A DNA stretch of 64,000 bases from Actinophytocola algeriensis (GTDB lineage: Bacteria > Actinomycetota > Actinomycetes > Mycobacteriales > Pseudonocardiaceae). Location of the stretch: NCBI RefSeq assembly GCF_014203735.1, contig NZ_JACHJQ010000003.1, positions 1 through 64,000 on the forward strand. The letters run 5' to 3'. The notes under the pieces are model-generated. The model had not been told where the DNA came from. It did no database searches and saw nothing but the letters and a program-made list of their open reading frames with translations. Shown in pieces: positions 62,390 to 64,000 of this stretch. Both the position numbers and the translations under genes were made by a program. Position 1 is the first letter of the stretch; the number at the start of each line of letters is the position of its first letter.

Positions 62390-62968
62390 TCAGGCGGGGG
62401 CGACCCAGAAGAACTCGCCGTCCATGTCGTAATCGAAGATCAGTGCGCGGTTGCCGTACGCCAGCTGGTGCTCGCCCGACTGTCGCACCTGGACGATCGC
62501 GGTCGACCCGTCCAGTGCGCTGACCTCGGCCTGCCCGAACTCGCCGGTGACGCGGCCGGTGCGGATGACGCACTCGCGGCCGACGAAGTCGCTGCGGGAC
62601 GCCTCACCACCGGGTGCGTACAGCTTGCGCAGCGGCACGGCGACGAGCCGGGCGGCGAACAGGCCCGCGAGGACCGCGACCACCAGCACGCCGATGCCCA
62701 GCAGGATCGAGACCAACGAACCGAGGTCCAGCGCGGCCGTGACGACCCCGCCCGCGAGGGTGACGAACCAGGAGACGACCACCAGCACGGAGGCGGTCAC
62801 GGTGACCGGCACGCCACCGAGCCCGAGACCGTCGCCCACGTCCAGGTCGCCGATCTCGATGTCGAGGGTGCCGAGGAGAACGAGCAGCCAGTAGATCAGT
62901 ACGGCCGCGAGCAGGAAGCTGAAAACGGCGGCGGGAAAGGACAACGCGGCATCGACGAAGTCGTCCAT
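62390..62968 (-). CDS. OB-fold membrane protein (YqiJ/NfeD-like)
   Basis: This protein of about 192 residues has three membrane segments (about 12-35, 55-78, 82-107) and a C-terminal OB-fold domain (about 120-190, SDFVGRECVIRTGRV onward). It is the standard partner of YqiK-type flotillins, comparable to NfeD. ATG 62968 follows GGAGG; GTG 62986 would include the ribosome site and is rejected. First gene of the OB-fold/flotillin/ATPase operon. Confidence 0.87.
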   Translation of the reverse strand: MDDFVDAALSFPAAVFSFLLAAVLIYWLLVLLGTLDIEIGDLDVGDGLGLGGVPVTVTASVLVVVSWFVTLAGGVVTAALDLGSLVSILLGIGVLVVAVLAGLFAARLVAVPLRKLYAPGGEASRSDFVGRECVIRTGRVTGEFGQAEVSALDGSTAIVQVRQSGEHQLAYGNRALIFDYDMDGEFFWVAPA

Positions 62969-63070
62969 GTGCCAGTGCCTCCCCACCCGGACGGTCTCCC
63001 ACCGAACCGTCGGCAGGACTATAACCAGGTGAGGAGGCGAGTGTGGACCGGAATGGCCGAAGTTGCGTGC

Positions 63071-63343
63071 TTAGTTCGCGTTCGTGTGCTGTCGGGAACG
63101 GGCCAGTAGCGTTACGCCACCACCCGCGAAGATCACCTGCAGCGCGAGCTCGGTCCAGTCGATGCCCGCCGTCTCCGCCACCCCGATGAGCGACGCGACC
63201 CCGGTACCGGCCACGGCGGCGACGATGCCGACCAGAATGGTGACGACCATCGACAGCTGGTGCCTGCCCGGCACCACCGCCCGCCCGAGCCCCCCGATGA
63301 CGGCGCCGAAGATGATGGCCGAGATGAGTCCCGTGATTTCCAC
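63071..63343 (-). CDS. GlsB/YeaQ/YmgE-type stress membrane protein
   Basis: This 90-residue protein has three membrane segments and the Gly-rich pattern GAVIGGLGRAVVPG typical of the family. GTG 63343 follows AGGGG. Relatives are induced in stress; their biochemical role is not settled. It lies upstream of the OB-fold gene on the same strand but over 100 nt away, so co-transcription is uncertain. Confidence 0.88.
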   Translation of the reverse strand: MEITGLISAIIFGAVIGGLGRAVVPGRHQLSMVVTILVGIVAAVAGTGVASLIGVAETAGIDWTELALQVIFAGGGVTLLARSRQHTNAN

Positions 63344-63508
63344 AGCGTTCCCCTTTCTCCCTGCCACCAGCATCGCCACCCGGGCGCGTGCCGGGATCGG
63401 GTGAATTCCCTGAGCTTTCTCAGGGTGCTCGCGTGCGGGGAGGTTCGTCGTCGACGTGGCAACAGGGAGGCTCGACGAGGTGGCCCCGAGTACGCGACGA
63501 TCGGCCCC

Positions 63509-63913
63509 ATGCTGAACCGGTTCGAGACCGCCACCCGCCTGCCCGCCCAGGACCTGGACCGCGCACGGCGGTTCTACTCCGAGAAGCTCGGCCTCGACCC
63601 GGTGGAGGAACGCCAGGGTGGCCTGCTGTACCGCTGCGGCGATTCGAAGTTCGCCCTGTTCGCGTCCTCGGGCCGCGCGACGGGCGACCACACCCAGATG
63701 GCGTGGACGGTCGACGACATCGAGGCCGTGGTCGCCGCCCTGCGCGACCGGGGCGTGGAGTTCGAGCGCGTGGAGATCCCCGGCCTGCCGACGGTCAACG
63801 GCATCACCGAGGTGCCGGGCAACTACCCGTCCGCCGGGACCGGCGAGCGGGCGGTGTGGTTCCGCGACAGCGAGGGCAACCTGCTGGGCATCGGCCAGCC
63901 GACCCGCGACTGA
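63509..63913 (+). CDS. VOC (glyoxalase-like) family protein
   Basis: This 134-residue protein has the paired beta-alpha-beta-beta-beta units: TRLPAQDLDRARRFYSEKLGL at the start and VWFRDSEGNLLGIGQ at the end. Such proteins bind a metal and act in glyoxalase, dioxygenase or antibiotic-binding roles; which one is unknown. ATG 63509 has no strong ribosome site. Confidence 0.87.
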   Translation: MLNRFETATRLPAQDLDRARRFYSEKLGLDPVEERQGGLLYRCGDSKFALFASSGRATGDHTQMAWTVDDIEAVVAALRDRGVEFERVEIPGLPTVNGITEVPGNYPSAGTGERAVWFRDSEGNLLGIGQPTRD

Positions 63914-63919
63914 CCCGGC

Positions 63920-64000
63920 CTAGAACGACTCGCGGTTGTACGTCGCCAGCTTCTCCGCCAGCACCTTGTCGTCGCGGTCGGCGGCCGGGACCAGCACCTC
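63920..64000 (-). CDS. C-terminal end of a cut-off gene
   Basis: Twenty-six codons run from the right edge to TAG 63920-63922 on the minus strand, reading EVLVPAADRDD and ending YNRESF. Third positions are GC-rich, so it looks coding. It converges with the VOC gene. Too little is visible to name it. Confidence 0.6.
   Translation of the reverse strand, partial: EVLVPAADRDDKVLAEKLATYNRESF

Overview
The window is high-GC actinobacterial DNA, most likely from the Pseudonocardiales (Lentzea, Saccharothrix or Lechevalieria type). The grounds are the very high GC content, the GlnX-GlnH-PknG gene order also known from mycobacteria, XRE-DUF5753/DUF397 regulator pairs, ESX-type secretion proteins and F420-type oxidoreductases. 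The genus is inferred and was not tested.

Region 1 (about 0.18-6.7 kb) is a compact lasso-peptide cluster. A 46-residue precursor (1353-1493) and a short asparagine-synthetase-like cyclase (179-1297) are read leftwards. A lasso-type ABC exporter (1598-3349) is read rightwards. The RiPP recognition element B1, the protease B2 and an HPr-kinase-like protein form a translationally coupled leftward unit (6667 to 5104). An XRE/DUF397 regulator pair sits between the two halves. The precursor core predicts an Ala1-Asp9 ring and ends in an acidic segment with a C-terminal Ser, the feature phosphorylated by such kinases in paeninodin-type lasso peptides. This is the most interesting system in the window.

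Region 2 (6.8-10.5 kb) holds a PAP2 phosphatase, a NarL-type regulator and a doubled sensor kinase whose second half lacks the phosphoacceptor His. Region 3 (10.6-23.3 kb) is one leftward operon for a surface polysaccharide: initiating glycosylphosphotransferase, CDP-sugar and C-methyl-sugar enzymes, PIG-L deacetylase, DUF4910 protein, flippase, glycosyltransferase, pyruvyltransferase and aminotransferase. Region 4 (23.5-29.9 kb) is housekeeping: a PPOX protein, a membrane protein, tRNA-Glu/Asp/Phe, a metal-binding protein, a small DNA-binding-like protein, a cold-shock protein, an L,D-transpeptidase and an AraC regulator.

Region 5 (29.8-33.3 kb) is a tightly overlapping leftward operon of ESX/WXG100-like secretion proteins without the secretion machinery. 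Region 6 (33.4-40.8 kb) has a thioesterase, a metallophosphoesterase and the PknG-GlnH-GlnX amino-acid-sensing operon. Region 7 (41-55.4 kb) holds a frameshifted DUF5134 gene, a PadR/monooxygenase divergent pair, a berberine-bridge-type oxidase, a two-component system next to a DUF1707/ABC exporter operon, an erythromycin-esterase-like protein, stand-alone trpF, a cystathionine gamma-synthase/lyase family enzyme and a P450.

Region 8 (55.5-63 kb) is a leftward operon of an OB-fold membrane protein, a flotillin and a 1637-residue AAA+ ATPase. It is followed by a GlsB-type membrane protein, a VOC protein and the cut end of one further gene. Convergent gene ends are repeatedly marked by long perfect hairpins, and several genes look leaderless.
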